A stretch of 64,000 bases of DNA from positions 496,001-560,000 of the forward strand of contig NZ_RZIS01000002.1 of NCBI RefSeq assembly GCF_005281835.1. The letters are read 5' to 3'. Under the pieces are notes generated by a model that ran no database searches, was not told where the DNA came from, and worked only from the letters and a program-made list of their open reading frames with translations. Numbering within the stretch: the stretch's first letter is position 1; every line of letters begins with the position of its first letter. Source of the stretch: Vibrio profundi (lineage in GTDB: Bacteria; Pseudomonadota; Gammaproteobacteria; Enterobacterales; Vibrionaceae). A program made the position numbers and the translations under genes. This document shows positions 52,501-58,860 of the stretch, piece after piece.

Positions 52501-55500
52501 TCCCGCAGGGAGCTGAGTCCACGCACTGACAATTGGTTTGTCGTTGCTACCTTGCACATCGATAACAATTTTATGAGGGACTGTTGCTCCTGCTGAATCG
52601 GTAGCGGTGATCCAGAATGATTCAGACTGATGCTCACCACTCGCTAGCTTATCTGCAGCACCACCGGGTGCATTATCGAGCTGATAGTGCCAATGACCAT
52701 TCTGATCAATCGACAGCGATCCCCATTGGCCTTGGGGTTGGTTGATTGCCCACGTAATGGTGTCTGACTTATCTGAATCGGTTGCTGTTAGAGAGCCTGT
52801 CGCATCTGGTTTTCCTGCAGTGTTTAAGCCCTGTTCGATGACTGCGCCACTTGAGGTGCCTGAGATGGTAGGGCGGTCATTGGTGCCGTTAATAGTTACT
52901 TTAATTGTCGATTGAGTTCCATCGACAGAAGTAACGGTAAAGCTCTCTTCAACTTTGTCACCGGCATTCAGTTGATTGAACGCGCTGTTGGCGGTAAATA
53001 CCCAGTGGCCATGGGCATCAATGGTTAGATCGCCGTGTGTACCTATGATCGAATCTGGTGTAAAGGTGTTATCCGGATTATCGACATCGGTGCTGGTTAG
53101 GATGCCAGAGGTTGTGATTGCCGTATCTGTTTCATCGACGGCGACAGTTGCACTGCCCACTGTAGCTGCATCGTTAGTGCCATTGATGGTCACTTTGATC
53201 GTGGATGGCGTGCCATCTACAGATGTTACCGTAAACGTCTCTTCAACTTTATCGCCGACATTAAGTTGGTTAAATGCACTGTTAGCGGTGAACACCCAGT
53301 GACCATTAGCATCAATGGTTAAATCCCCGTTGCTGCCGTGCTGAGTTGAAGCAGTAAAGGCGTTATCTTGGTTATCGACATCGGTGCTGGTTAGGGTACC
53401 AAAGGTCGTGACGGCTTTATCCGTCTCATCGACAGCCACTGTCGCGCTGCTCACTGTAGCTGCATCGTTAGTACCATTGATGGTCACTTTGATCGTGGAT
53501 GGAGTGCCATCGACTGACGTTACCGTAAACGTCTCTTCAACCTTATCGCCGACATTGAGTTGGTTAAATGCACTGTTAGCTGTGAACACCCAGTGACCAT
53601 TGACATTAATGGTTAGGTCACCGTGGTTACCTGCGATTGAATCTGGCGTAAACGCGTTGTTAGGATTATCGACATCGGTACTGGTTAGGGTGCCTGAAGT
53701 TGTGATTGCTGAGTCTGTTTCATCGACGACCACAGTAGCACTGCTGACGGTAGCCGCATCGTTCGTTCCGTTAATAGTCACTTTAATCGTTGAGTGAGTG
53801 CCATCGACAGACGCAACCGTAAATGTCTCTTCAACTTTGTTGCCAACATTAAGTTGGTTAAACGCACTGTTGGCGGTAAATACCCAATGCCCATTGCCAT
53901 CGATGGTTAGGTCGCCATGTGTGCCGTGCTGAGTTGAAGCAGTAAAGGCGTTATCTTGGTTATCGACATCGGTGCTGGTTAGATTACCTGAAGTTGTGAT
54001 TGCTTTATCCGTTTCATCGACAGCTACAGTTGCGCTGCTCACCGTAGCTGCGTCATTGGTACCGTTAATAGTCACTTTAACAGTGGACTGAGTGCCATCG
54101 ACTGAAGTGACCGTAAATGTCTCTTCAACTTTGTCGCCAACGTTGAGTTGGTTGAATGCACTGTTGGCAGTGAATACCCAGTGACCATTAGCGTCTATGG
54201 TTAGGTCACCGTGCGTACCTGAGATTGAGTCTGGCGTAAAGGCGTTATCCGGATTATCGATATCGGTGCTGGTTAGGGTGCCAAAGGTTGTAATTGTTGA
54301 GTCCGTTTCATCAACGGCTACCGTTGCGCTGCTGACTGTGGCTGCATCGTTGGTGCCGTTTATCGTTAATGTAATTTGATGTGGGGTACCGTCAGCAGAG
54401 TGAATTGTAATGGTATCGGTGATTGTAGAACCACTGGCTAATGCTTGGATCTTTGGGTTGGAGTTATCTAAATGATAACTCCAACTGCCATCTGTTTTAA
54501 TGGATAGGCTTCCCCATTGGCCTTGAAGTTGTTCTGTTTGAAAGTGATTTTGGTTTAGATCCGCATCTGAAACTGTCAATTGCCCATTGACGCGTGTTGT
54601 TAAGTCCTCGACTAGAATGCCCGTATCTACTCCAGTTACGACAGCGTTGTCATCGATGCCACCAATTTCCATGTCTATTGATTGTGGCGTACCATCTTTA
54701 GTATGTATCGTGAATGACTCATGAAGGCTGGTGTTTGAGGTTAAGGCTTGAATGTTTGAAAGTGAATTATCAACTTGGTAGTGCCATACACCATTAAAAT
54801 CGATACTTAGCGTGCCATATTTTCCCGTAATCCTTTCAGGTCTCACTGAGCTTTGGTCATGATCTGGATCCACAACATCTATCTTCCCGGAAGTGTTTAG
54901 TAGCCCTTGGTTATCGACATTTTTGTCCTCGGTGACCACTCCGTTTAGATCTCCAGAAATCGTAGGTGTATCTTGTTTTCCCGTGACGGGAATTTGGACA
55001 ACCACACTAGAGCCATTTGATAAGTGAAGTAGAAACTTGTCTGTGCCTACCTGATGTTGGTGTAACAACATGTAATGCGTTGAAAGAGGGTTGAGCACAA
55101 AGGTGTATTTACCGTTTACATCAACGTGCAGCTCGCCATAAGTGCCTTTGAGTACTTCAGGTATGAACGTGACAGGAGCGTTAGGCTGGGTCGGCTGTGC
55201 TTGCTTGGAAGCGGTGTTACTAGCTGTATCTAACGTTGGTAATGACGTCGCTGGGATATAATGCAATTGTGGGTGTGACAAGCTAGAAAGGTGATGAGAC
55301 GGTCTTAGCGCGGCCTGACTTCCTTGGTGGGAAAACTCATGAGTAGGGGTTGTGCTTGAGCTGTGAATATTTCTTGTTATGGACGGTTGTTGTTCATCAA
55401 AAGCCGCATCTGAATGTCGTGAGCCTTGTTTCACTGAGTTATCAAGAAGTGTTTGATAGGCTGTATTGGAATCAAAATCTAAACTTTCAGAATGGGCGGC

Positions 55501-55686
55501 TGCGTGCTTAGCTAATGATGGTAAAATTAGCATTAAGGACTGCGAAATAGGCACATTTACTTTTAGTTTTGAATGTAGTCTGGTTTTCTTTTGATTCGTT
55601 GATTTTGTGCTCTCTATAGATAATGTCTTTATCGTTTTTTTCGAAGCCTTCTTGCTATTCTTTTTGACGTTGTTGTTTTTAGCCAT
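43588..55686 (-). CDS. Giant VCBS/Ig-like repeat surface protein, putative adhesin
   Basis: A 4032-residue protein, very probably the substrate of the facing type I secretion genes and a biofilm or attachment adhesin. Layout: Lys-rich head (1-45) with a hydrophobic patch (ISQSLMLILPSLA), a linker, then VCBS/cadherin-like repeats ending in GTND/GSND motifs (about 190-2750), including five near-identical 98-residue units (449-939); bacterial Ig-like repeats with SVRQTD.AGNVS (about 2800-3500); a VCBS-like unit; 12 Pro (about 3893-3905); and an Asp/His-rich tail ending DGLTDIDPNN. It is strongly acidic; the only Cys I noticed are in two PYC.SEVQLNSGKED repeats. There is no Sec signal and no GGxGxD RTX nonapeptides, and I see no TAAG-type LapG cleavage site. 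The frame is uninterrupted, so the gene is intact. Confidence 0.88.
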   Translation of the reverse strand: MAKNNNVKKNSKKASKKTIKTLSIESTKSTNQKKTRLHSKLKVNVPISQSLMLILPSLAKHAAAHSESLDFDSNTAYQTLLDNSVKQGSRHSDAAFDEQQPSITRNIHSSSTTPTHEFSHQGSQAALRPSHHLSSLSHPQLHYIPATSLPTLDTASNTASKQAQPTQPNAPVTFIPEVLKGTYGELHVDVNGKYTFVLNPLSTHYMLLHQHQVGTDKFLLHLSNGSSVVVQIPVTGKQDTPTISGDLNGVVTEDKNVDNQGLLNTSGKIDVVDPDHDQSSVRPERITGKYGTLSIDFNGVWHYQVDNSLSNIQALTSNTSLHESFTIHTKDGTPQSIDMEIGGIDDNAVVTGVDTGILVEDLTTRVNGQLTVSDADLNQNHFQTEQLQGQWGSLSIKTDGSWSYHLDNSNPKIQALASGSTITDTITIHSADGTPHQITLTINGTNDAATVSSATVAVDETDSTITTFGTLTSTDIDNPDNAFTPDSISGTHGDLTIDANGHWVFTANSAFNQLNVGDKVEETFTVTSVDGTQSTVKVTINGTNDAATVSSATVAVDETDKAITTSGNLTSTDVDNQDNAFTASTQHGTHGDLTIDGNGHWVFTANSAFNQLNVGNKVEETFTVASVDGTHSTIKVTINGTNDAATVSSATVVVDETDSAITTSGTLTSTDVDNPNNAFTPDSIAGNHGDLTINVNGHWVFTANSAFNQLNVGDKVEETFTVTSVDGTPSTIKVTINGTNDAATVSSATVAVDETDKAVTTFGTLTSTDVDNQDNAFTASTQHGSNGDLTIDANGHWVFTANSAFNQLNVGDKVEETFTVTSVDGTPSTIKVTINGTNDAATVGSATVAVDETDTAITTSGILTSTDVDNPDNTFTPDSIIGTHGDLTIDAHGHWVFTANSAFNQLNAGDKVEESFTVTSVDGTQSTIKVTINGTNDRPTISGTSSGAVIEQGLNTAGKPDATGSLTATDSDKSDTITWAINQPQGQWGSLSIDQNGHWHYQLDNAPGGAADKLASGEHQSESFWITATDSAGATVPHKIVIDVQGSNDKPIVSAWTQLPAGKEDQPVTIKASDLLTHASDVDGSDVLHVTNLQATHGSLTDNKDGTYTFTPDKDFNGEIRLTYDVVDGHGGSVSTQAKFDLTATPDNAIITDAQTNADLRGVTEDRGYIDTHYQLHYDGKLNIQDPDAGEAQFDPNIGSQTYQGIGYDTKLGGHILLMRDGHYTYTLDNRNIQNLAQGEVKHDSAVIRSADGTTHTIELTVHGTNDAPTINAQSHSVTEGGSVLNGQMVGKDIDTGATLTYSAPQIDGLVVNPDGSYSFNPANSSYQSLASGVTKTLTVPVTVTDEHNASSTQNLSITITGVNNSAVIGGVDTGNVTEGNAGQDMSPDYAQPGMAHLVRSTIDASGKLTIADTDTGEAEFDTHGLGFNYSGQYGDLLLRKDGTWFYHADTGQIRSTGGLISTRGTTIDQLGENQTLTDTITVFSKDGTSHDIVITIHGSNDRPYCASEVQLNSGKEDLTQTITATELLTNTVDVDANDTGKLTIANLHADHGSIQDNHDGTFTFTPSHNYNGSVHFTYDVKDAHGGTTHTGANTTLAATPDKAIISEVTTGRVIEDGPHATHNNGTTTELASGQLQVIDPDSGEDKFQYSQFGETRIHDPFGGMLRIDSAGNWGYSVDNAALQHLAQGQIETVTYRVHSFDGTAYDLNINVVGTNDAPTVTKVVLSNGTEDINYQMQASQFGFTDVDTGDTLHSIAITDLPPTAQGKFVLDGHDITAGQSIPAADIAKLQFVPTPNFNGDVQFKFTVNDGHVDSQEATNTLHINAVSDAAQFTGGDTGDVHEGHTYTAPDGSMSGGYVDDRSPDHMHGNVGKIWNDEIHTDGHLNIVDPDSGESHAQTGTYQGTHGHVILQSNGDWSYYASIGQDATGRKIDHLGQGESITDTVTVKSADGTTHDIHITIHGDNDRPYCSSEVQLNSGKEDLAQTITTTELLANTVDVDTNDAGQLSIANLHADHGTLLDNKDGTFTFTPDHNFNGKVHFTYDVKDAHGGVTHTGASTTLLPRNDAATLQPTLASNFVTEDHLKSGTSTNELWSGWKNLDIQDIDSPSEAKVTQIEVNGVKHTVPANFAMNLAGVHGTFNFTHSTDGHDKWSYSADNSHAEVQSLSHGDSLTDTITLITADGTRIPLTAKILGTDDHVIIDTPDALTAALGTAVEDKVTSISGTLLAHDSDSKDSVTFTAGNSVGSYGTLHVDSNGQWHYDLDHSKANALQQGETKAEGFDITAISTDGSTATKHIEVLVQGSNDKATISVISNPDVYEDRSSTPVEIISGKLSALDHDHDQSAFSTDVGKRHDPFNSGVHGGLHISKDGSWTYTVNNSQIQQLAAGQEEHVQYNVHTVGGDYHVIDIKIVGTNDIPTVSATTLAHGTEDTHYQMQASQFGFTDVDTGDTLHSIAITDLPPAAQGKFVLDGHDITAGQSIATADIAKLQFVPATDINGDVQFKFTVNDGHANSAEATNTLHIDAVGDAATIAGVDTGDVTEDSFYGMQWLLTQGKLTISDPDSGEAQFDPVIHAHNYAGIGYDTKLGGHILLSRDGSWDYQMDNFSPEVQKLAAGETAVDTVTVHSVDGTLHDIQITIHGTNDAPVLSVTQTTPTTGTLTETDVDVKDTHTFSVVNSTGQFGSLSVDPDSGAYVYTANGSVAGMSYNATTHTYHGADVFEVKVTDNHGGESSKFITFDANGHVSVVPGQSPTIATSVPSNPLVTTTQPSLPAGTNTPPNNAVTVDLAASSDTGTSDTDNLTKDSTPTITGHTDIPYSQVTIYDGSTSIGHAVSDGSGQYSVAVSSLSNGAHNLSAKALAPSSVLPATSSILPLHVDTVVAPLQVSLTHDTGSDSSDSITNDGSLTITGQEAGATVEYSTDKGHTWTSSFTPQQGSNTVSVRQTDIAGNVSTPISLTFTYDDQTAAPSIDLKASTDSGVSTTDDLTNIHTPIITGTTEANSAISITDETGKVIATGTANSSGVYQLTTSDIAEGKHTLTVSSTDVAGNQSSASLPVEVDYTAPTISNVNLKTETTHQPTFSGTVSLDTTSVDIVIKSGSTIIETLHATLDGKGGYSVDATNLPDHSYTAYIQATDKAGNSTASGYTGTFDRFSVDTHASAPTISFESTGADNLYNAAEVASGAASTITSTIHLPSDAHPKDTLTINGQSHQITDAEFLAKSVNIELAPGASITASITDKNGNTSTVTNATAPSADVTVAPLQVSLTHDTGSNSSDLITSDGSLTITGQETGATVEYSTDNGHTWTSSFTPQQGSNTVSVRQTDAAGNVSPDTSVTFTLDNTIAAPAVSLRNDTGRHSVNTPDLITKDSQLTIQTEAGAKVEYSNDGGHTWTAVFNPVEGVNDLQVRQTDIAGNVSPVTHFSFTLDTTPGTVTVNPISQDNALNAAENNQPLVITGTTSNIAPGDVVYVVIGNKHFYDATVKPDGTWSLTLGTSIHQNIMATDRDYSIQVGTVDTAGNSTPRISTHLLVDTQSPIPHIAVDSVTQDNVLNAFESGQTIAITGTVTGDYQTGDIVSLKINGATISSLTGSVDSSGHFSIPVAGNILEHANIHTSYANGQSGSIHSIEATIITTDAVGNVGSATTGSQVFSVDTHVSLPTITFENPGPDGLYSKAEIAHRHPNTVTATITPPGDAKVGEHLVVNGQDHVLDAHTLQHGLQIEVNPGSQVQVTMTDEHGNTAGSQGVAASAIPEPIVVKPPSGSHQVSGTLGVPPLVPSQTPVPSAQNGWRIHLPNGQYVTSHHGQYGTLTIDPQTGHLHYQEQAQVHTGPHGSASGIGQHEDKFEIALQGTNQDEVVAHVNVQILSHGPGHSGKLTIGTEVVDMTITPIVHASHPAPPPPPPPPPPPPVQHDEPDFSRLDGVQDFTVTSDDSLSADAPLDNHAHVSHEHPVGAAAYLDALGIQPNASPTTGHDQPADMDIVLAQVDQQHAVDYDQAQLDMSDALEHHDAANNHNQDDEHHHHNDLDGLTDIDPNN
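43973..44008 (-). repeat. Four 9-bp repeats coding for 12 Pro
   Basis: Four exact tandem copies of GGCGGTGGA (plus strand), i.e. the proline codon trio repeated. Unit size is a multiple of three, so slippage alters linker length in frame. Confidence 0.95.
45722..45915 (-). repeat. Ig-like repeat copy (partner at 46856-47050)
   Basis: About 190 bp nearly identical to the segment 1134 bp further along, coding for the SVRQTD.AGNVS-type Ig-like module with the VEYSTD.GHTWTSSFTPQQ segment. Confidence 0.85.
46856..47050 (-). repeat. Ig-like repeat copy (partner at 45722-45915)
   Basis: Second copy of the Ig-like module, 378 codons upstream in the protein; differences are scattered, mostly single-base. 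Confidence 0.85.
48249..48406 (-). repeat. Long cadherin-like repeat copy (partner at 50346-50503)
   Basis: Nearly identical to the block 2097 bp (699 codons) away; codes for MQASQFGFTDVDTGDTLHSI and following LPP.AQGKFVLDGHDITAGQ. Confidence 0.85.
50346..50503 (-). repeat. Long cadherin-like repeat copy (partner at 48249-48406)
   Basis: Second copy of the block described at 48249, with few base changes over about 158 bp. Confidence 0.85.
52871..54340 (-). repeat. Five tandem 294-bp VCBS units, alternating types
   Basis: Anchors coding for GTND recur at 52871, 53165, 53459, 53753, 54047 and 54341, exactly 294 bp apart with no indel. Units alternate between a TPDSI.G.HGDL type and a TASTQHG..GDL type, giving the order ABABA. 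The two B units (anchors at 53341 and 53929, 588 bp apart) share about 60 identical bases there. Confidence 0.95.
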
Positions 55687-56064
55687 CTTCTCATCCGTGA
55701 ATCATCAATATTTTGATTTAAGTAAAATACACGGAATGCGATTTCGCTAGCTAATTTGATAATATCTAAAGAAAAATTTAAGAACTGATACGGTCGTCTA
55801 CATTAGGTGTGAAGTCATTATCTCTAATGAGTAAAGAGTCGATTAGTTCTGCGAACGGTGAGTTGGTTATCACTTCGTGGCGGTTGGTTCTATGGCTCTT
55901 ACTAGAGCCGTTCAGGTGGGGGCAACTTCACCAAGCCATGAATGAATTATCCAAATCAGAAAGTGATTATTTGTGGCGTAATATGCATATTTCTGGTTCC
56001 ACTATCACTTATTATCTCTACATCAACAGCGTAGTTCACCGCTCAATAATGTAGAGATAACGTC
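55687..56064. promoter_or_regulatory. Divergent promoter region, giant adhesin / M19-like gene
   Basis: A 378-bp AT-rich region between divergent genes. It must hold the promoter for the 12-kb adhesin gene and that of the M19-like gene. The main visible structure is a hairpin at 56012-56060. An 81-codon open frame at 55809-56054 lacks a ribosome-binding site and family resemblance, and I do not count it as a gene. Confidence 0.5.
56012..56060 (+). promoter_or_regulatory. Hairpin overlapping the ribosome-binding site of the M19-like gene
   Basis: Perfect 12-base arms, TTATCTCTACAT (56012-56023) and ATGTAGAGATAA (56049-56060), enclose a 25-nt loop with a small inner AGCG/CGCT pairing. The right arm ends four bases before the ATG and contains the only Shine-Dalgarno-like GAG, so folding would hide it. 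Confidence 0.6.
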
Positions 56065-57300
56065 ATGAAAAAATTACTTCTTGCTGCAACCATCGCATCA
56101 TTATCTTCAGCTTCTTACGCATCAATCGAAACAAAGGACTGGCATGAATTTGCTAGCCCTGAAGCGCAGCAGTTTGCTAAAGAAAGCATTGTTTTAGACT
56201 TTTACGCATCTCCAAGCTCGGTGGGGTTTACTCAAGATTCTGAAGTGGCTCAATATATTGACTTAGCACATCAGCGAGGCGTAACGGGGGCATCGGTGAC
56301 GATTGCCGCTCCTCACACTCCAAACATGCTGGCATTTAAATCAGAACACGCTAAATGGTATAAAGCGTCATCTTCGGCTCACACACCAATTCGCTATGTT
56401 GATTCGGTTGAAGATTTTCAGCTAGCTCACGACAACGGTGAATATGCGGTGATGTGGGCAAGTCAGACAACCATGCCTTTAGAGGGAGATGCGTCTAATG
56501 TAGAGGTGATGGCTGAGTATGGCATTAAAACCATGCAACTGACATACAATGAAACGGAACTGACGGGCTCTGGCGTTATCTCCATGATTAATGGTGATAA
56601 ATCAGGATTAACGGAGTTTGGTAAGGAAGTCATCGATGAGATGGTAAAACATGGAATTACTGTGGACCTTTCTCATACCTCTCATTACACAACTAAAGAT
56701 ATTACGGATTACATGCAGCAGCATCACCAAGGTGTGCCTGTCATTTATTCACACTCTCCCGTTGCTTCCACATATGGATGTGAACCGCATGAAACGTTAT
56801 CGGAAACGAAGCAACGTATGGCAGAGAAGAAACTACAAAAAGGTCATCCAGATTACCGTCTATCAGCATGTTATCGATTAATTTCTGATGAACAAGCTAA
56901 GACAGTCGCGGAAATGGGTGGAGTAGTCGCGGTTACGGCCACCGAGTTTATGATGGATGGCATCTGGCCTGAAGACATAACTCCTAAACAGTTTGCAGAG
57001 ATGATCGATGGCGCGGTTAAAGTCGCAGGAGTTGACCACGTAGGTATCGCTACCGATGATTTGATGACGACGGCTAAGGTGGTCCCTTTTGCTATCGAGA
57101 ATGCAGATAAATACGCAGATAACGGTTACATGGTTGATGCATTTAATAAAGGAGCATCGGGCTGCGCTGAACTTTCAAAGCATATTGCTGGAGTTATCGA
57201 TGCTTTGTGGGAGATGGGATACTCGAATGAAGAGCTTGCGAAATTATTTGGCGGCAACTTGATGAGAGTCTACGAACAGACTTGGACACCAAAAGCCTAG
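56065..57300 (+). CDS. M19 (membrane dipeptidase) family protein, secreted, atypical active site
   Basis: A 411-residue protein with a signal peptide (LLLAATIASLSSASYA) and the overall M19 renal-dipeptidase pattern: VDLSHTS (metal His), VIYSHSPV (second metal His), DHVGIATDD (catalytic-region Asp) and the C-terminal GGNLMRV. M19 enzymes hydrolyse dipeptides with two zinc ions in the periplasm. Here the N-terminal HxD metal ligands are replaced (VLDFYASP where DxHxD is usual) and the bridging Glu appears to be Gln (WASQTT). It may therefore be a divergent subfamily or not a dipeptidase at all. Monocistronic, with a terminator behind it. Confidence 0.83.
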   Translation: MKKLLLAATIASLSSASYASIETKDWHEFASPEAQQFAKESIVLDFYASPSSVGFTQDSEVAQYIDLAHQRGVTGASVTIAAPHTPNMLAFKSEHAKWYKASSSAHTPIRYVDSVEDFQLAHDNGEYAVMWASQTTMPLEGDASNVEVMAEYGIKTMQLTYNETELTGSGVISMINGDKSGLTEFGKEVIDEMVKHGITVDLSHTSHYTTKDITDYMQQHHQGVPVIYSHSPVASTYGCEPHETLSETKQRMAEKKLQKGHPDYRLSACYRLISDEQAKTVAEMGGVVAVTATEFMMDGIWPEDITPKQFAEMIDGAVKVAGVDHVGIATDDLMTTAKVVPFAIENADKYADNGYMVDAFNKGASGCAELSKHIAGVIDALWEMGYSNEELAKLFGGNLMRVYEQTWTPKA

Positions 57301-57308
57301 TTTATTTG

Positions 57309-57332
57309 CCCACTGAAATGTGGGTATTTTTT
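57309..57332 (+). terminator. Terminator after the M19-like gene
   Basis: CCCAC/GTGGG stem with a six-base loop followed by TATTTTTT. Confidence 0.82.
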
Positions 57333-57381
57333 AGGGTTCTGTTATTGCCCCTATGTTCTTAAAAATCGTGAGACATGTGTG

Positions 57382-57409
57382 TTTGAGTCGTTCATATGAA
57401 CGGCTCAAA
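57382..57409. repeat. 28-bp near-perfect palindrome between convergent genes
   Basis: TTTGAGTCGTTCAT followed directly by its inverted copy with one mismatch. It lies between the M19-like gene and the minus-strand AraC gene. No T tract follows on the minus strand, so it may be a transcript-end hairpin or a protein-binding site. Confidence 0.6.
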
Positions 57410-57482
57410 TAGTGTTACTGGTTGAGAATTATAGGGCAAAAACTTTGGATTCTCAGCTGTGTCACAGATTCGCTCTAAGATA

Positions 57483-58469
57483 TTAAGCGTCTTTCTTGTC
57501 TAGCGCTTTACTGGTTTTCTTACGCCATTGAAGTGGTGTTATCTGCTCTGATTTTTTAAAGGCCCGCGTAAATTGTGACGTATCGGCATAGCCCAAATGC
57601 ACCGCGATATCAGCGATAGACGCATTTCTTTCAATCATTACCCGTTTTGCGAAAGCCATATTTAATGACTCTTTCACTTTGCGATACGTACAGCCATCTT
57701 TTCCCAAATAACGCTGTATTGTACGTGGTGGGATGTCAATAATTTCGCTGAAGGTATCTAAGCTTATATTTTGGCGGCCAATATATCCTTCGAGAGCTTG
57801 AGATACTTGTTCAGTAAACGTGAGGTGTTGTTTCTGCCAGCTCACGCAAACAAGCTTATGGCTTTCTTTCTCTGTAGGCTGGTAAAAAAGGGTGGTGTTC
57901 TTTTGCCCCATGAATTGTGGAGTTTGCGTCGAAATTTTTAACTGCTCTAACCCCAGTTTTTCTTGTGACACTAAGTGGTACTTAAATGGGGTTCCAACTC
58001 CTGAATGCGTTTGAGTCAAGTAGTGGTGCGCAACAACAATCGCGTATAGCTCGCTAACAAAAGTAAACGGTGAGAGCTCTTCTAAGTTGAGTTCAAACGA
58101 AAGGTCTAGTGCGTCAGTGCTTTTGGCTGAGTGCTTAAGAGCCAAGCTTTGCACTGGCAGAAAGTCGCCTAGAAGCTCGACCCGCGTTCGCTGTTTTTCT
58201 GATGAAGATAATAAACCCACCTGTTGTGAGTATTGTTTCCCCCCATGCTGAATAAAATCGATGAAGTCTCCTGCGGGTAGTTGTTCAAATGCTGCCTGTA
58301 ATAAGCGTGAAAACGAATAGAAGGGAATAAACTGCGCTGGCGTCGACTCCAAATACACGGGTAACTGAGCATCTTTAACAATCGGCCAAACATTTTTCAC
58401 ATAGTGTTTTAATACGTCAATTTGTATTATCGCGGCTGATTTGTGAATGAGTGGGATTGTCTTGCTCAT
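57483..58469 (-). CDS. AraC-family regulator
   Basis: A 328-residue regulator with an N-terminal domain of the arabinose-binding-like type found in OruR/ArgR-like proteins (about 20-205) and a C-terminal AraC helix-turn-helix (about 230-325, IADIAVHLGYADTSQFTRAF). Divergent from the porin gene 391 bp away, which it may regulate; the M19-like gene is its convergent neighbour. The ligand is unknown. Confidence 0.88.
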   Translation of the reverse strand: MSKTIPLIHKSAAIIQIDVLKHYVKNVWPIVKDAQLPVYLESTPAQFIPFYSFSRLLQAAFEQLPAGDFIDFIQHGGKQYSQQVGLLSSSEKQRTRVELLGDFLPVQSLALKHSAKSTDALDLSFELNLEELSPFTFVSELYAIVVAHHYLTQTHSGVGTPFKYHLVSQEKLGLEQLKISTQTPQFMGQKNTTLFYQPTEKESHKLVCVSWQKQHLTFTEQVSQALEGYIGRQNISLDTFSEIIDIPPRTIQRYLGKDGCTYRKVKESLNMAFAKRVMIERNASIADIAVHLGYADTSQFTRAFKKSEQITPLQWRKKTSKALDKKDA

Positions 58470-58860
58470 AAGTACCTCGATGATAGTGGCGATTTAGCTA
58501 AAACCGAATCCAGCCAGAAAATTAAAGGCTTTTGCAATGCTTTAGCGGGGCGGTAGCCGATCTGGCGTTAGGTCAGGTAGCATGGCCGTTCAGTTAAGAG
58601 TTTTATTACTGTATTAGCGTTTGAGTGAGTTGTCATGTTCTTAAGTGATACACGCAAAACTGAACATTCTTTTAAAATTGGTGGATATTTCTATCAAGCT
58701 TAAATTGCCAATCGTTATACGGATAACAATATTATGCTTTAGTCGTTTTCAATATACTCTTAATGCACCTAACGCTACTTTAGGCTTGGCGGAAAATGCC
58801 CATTTCCTAAGGTGTGAATTGGCAATAATCACCTAAGAATAACCATCTTAGGAGTATTAT
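58470..58860. promoter_or_regulatory. Divergent region, AraC regulator / porin
   Basis: A 391-bp AT-rich region expected to hold both promoters and the AraC operator. I see no obvious direct repeats. The last 60 bases contain a hairpin near the porin start (58832-58852). A 63-codon frame at 58645-58836 has no ribosome-binding site and no recognisable family. Confidence 0.5.
58832..58852 (+). promoter_or_regulatory. Hairpin overlapping the porin ribosome-binding site
   Basis: CCTAAGA (58832-58838) pairs with TCTTAGG (58846-58852), whose last bases are part of the AGGAG at 58850-58854. CCTAAGG at 58806-58812 could pair with the same strand instead, giving two alternative partners. Confidence 0.45.

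Noticed and set aside
52871..54340. CRISPR-like array
   Set aside because: The regular spacing is a 294-bp protein-coding repeat in one uninterrupted frame, not short repeats with unique spacers.
52976..54379. Series of plus-strand open frames rich in Val/Ser opposite the adhesin repeats
   Set aside because: They repeat with the 294-bp period and mirror the adhesin codons; shadow frames of the real gene.
55809..56054. 81-codon open frame between the adhesin and M19-like genes
   Set aside because: No ribosome-binding site, no family resemblance, and its end lies inside the hairpin before the next gene.
58645..58836. 63-codon open frame upstream of the porin
   Set aside because: Weak start, no recognisable protein features; more likely promoter and leader sequence.
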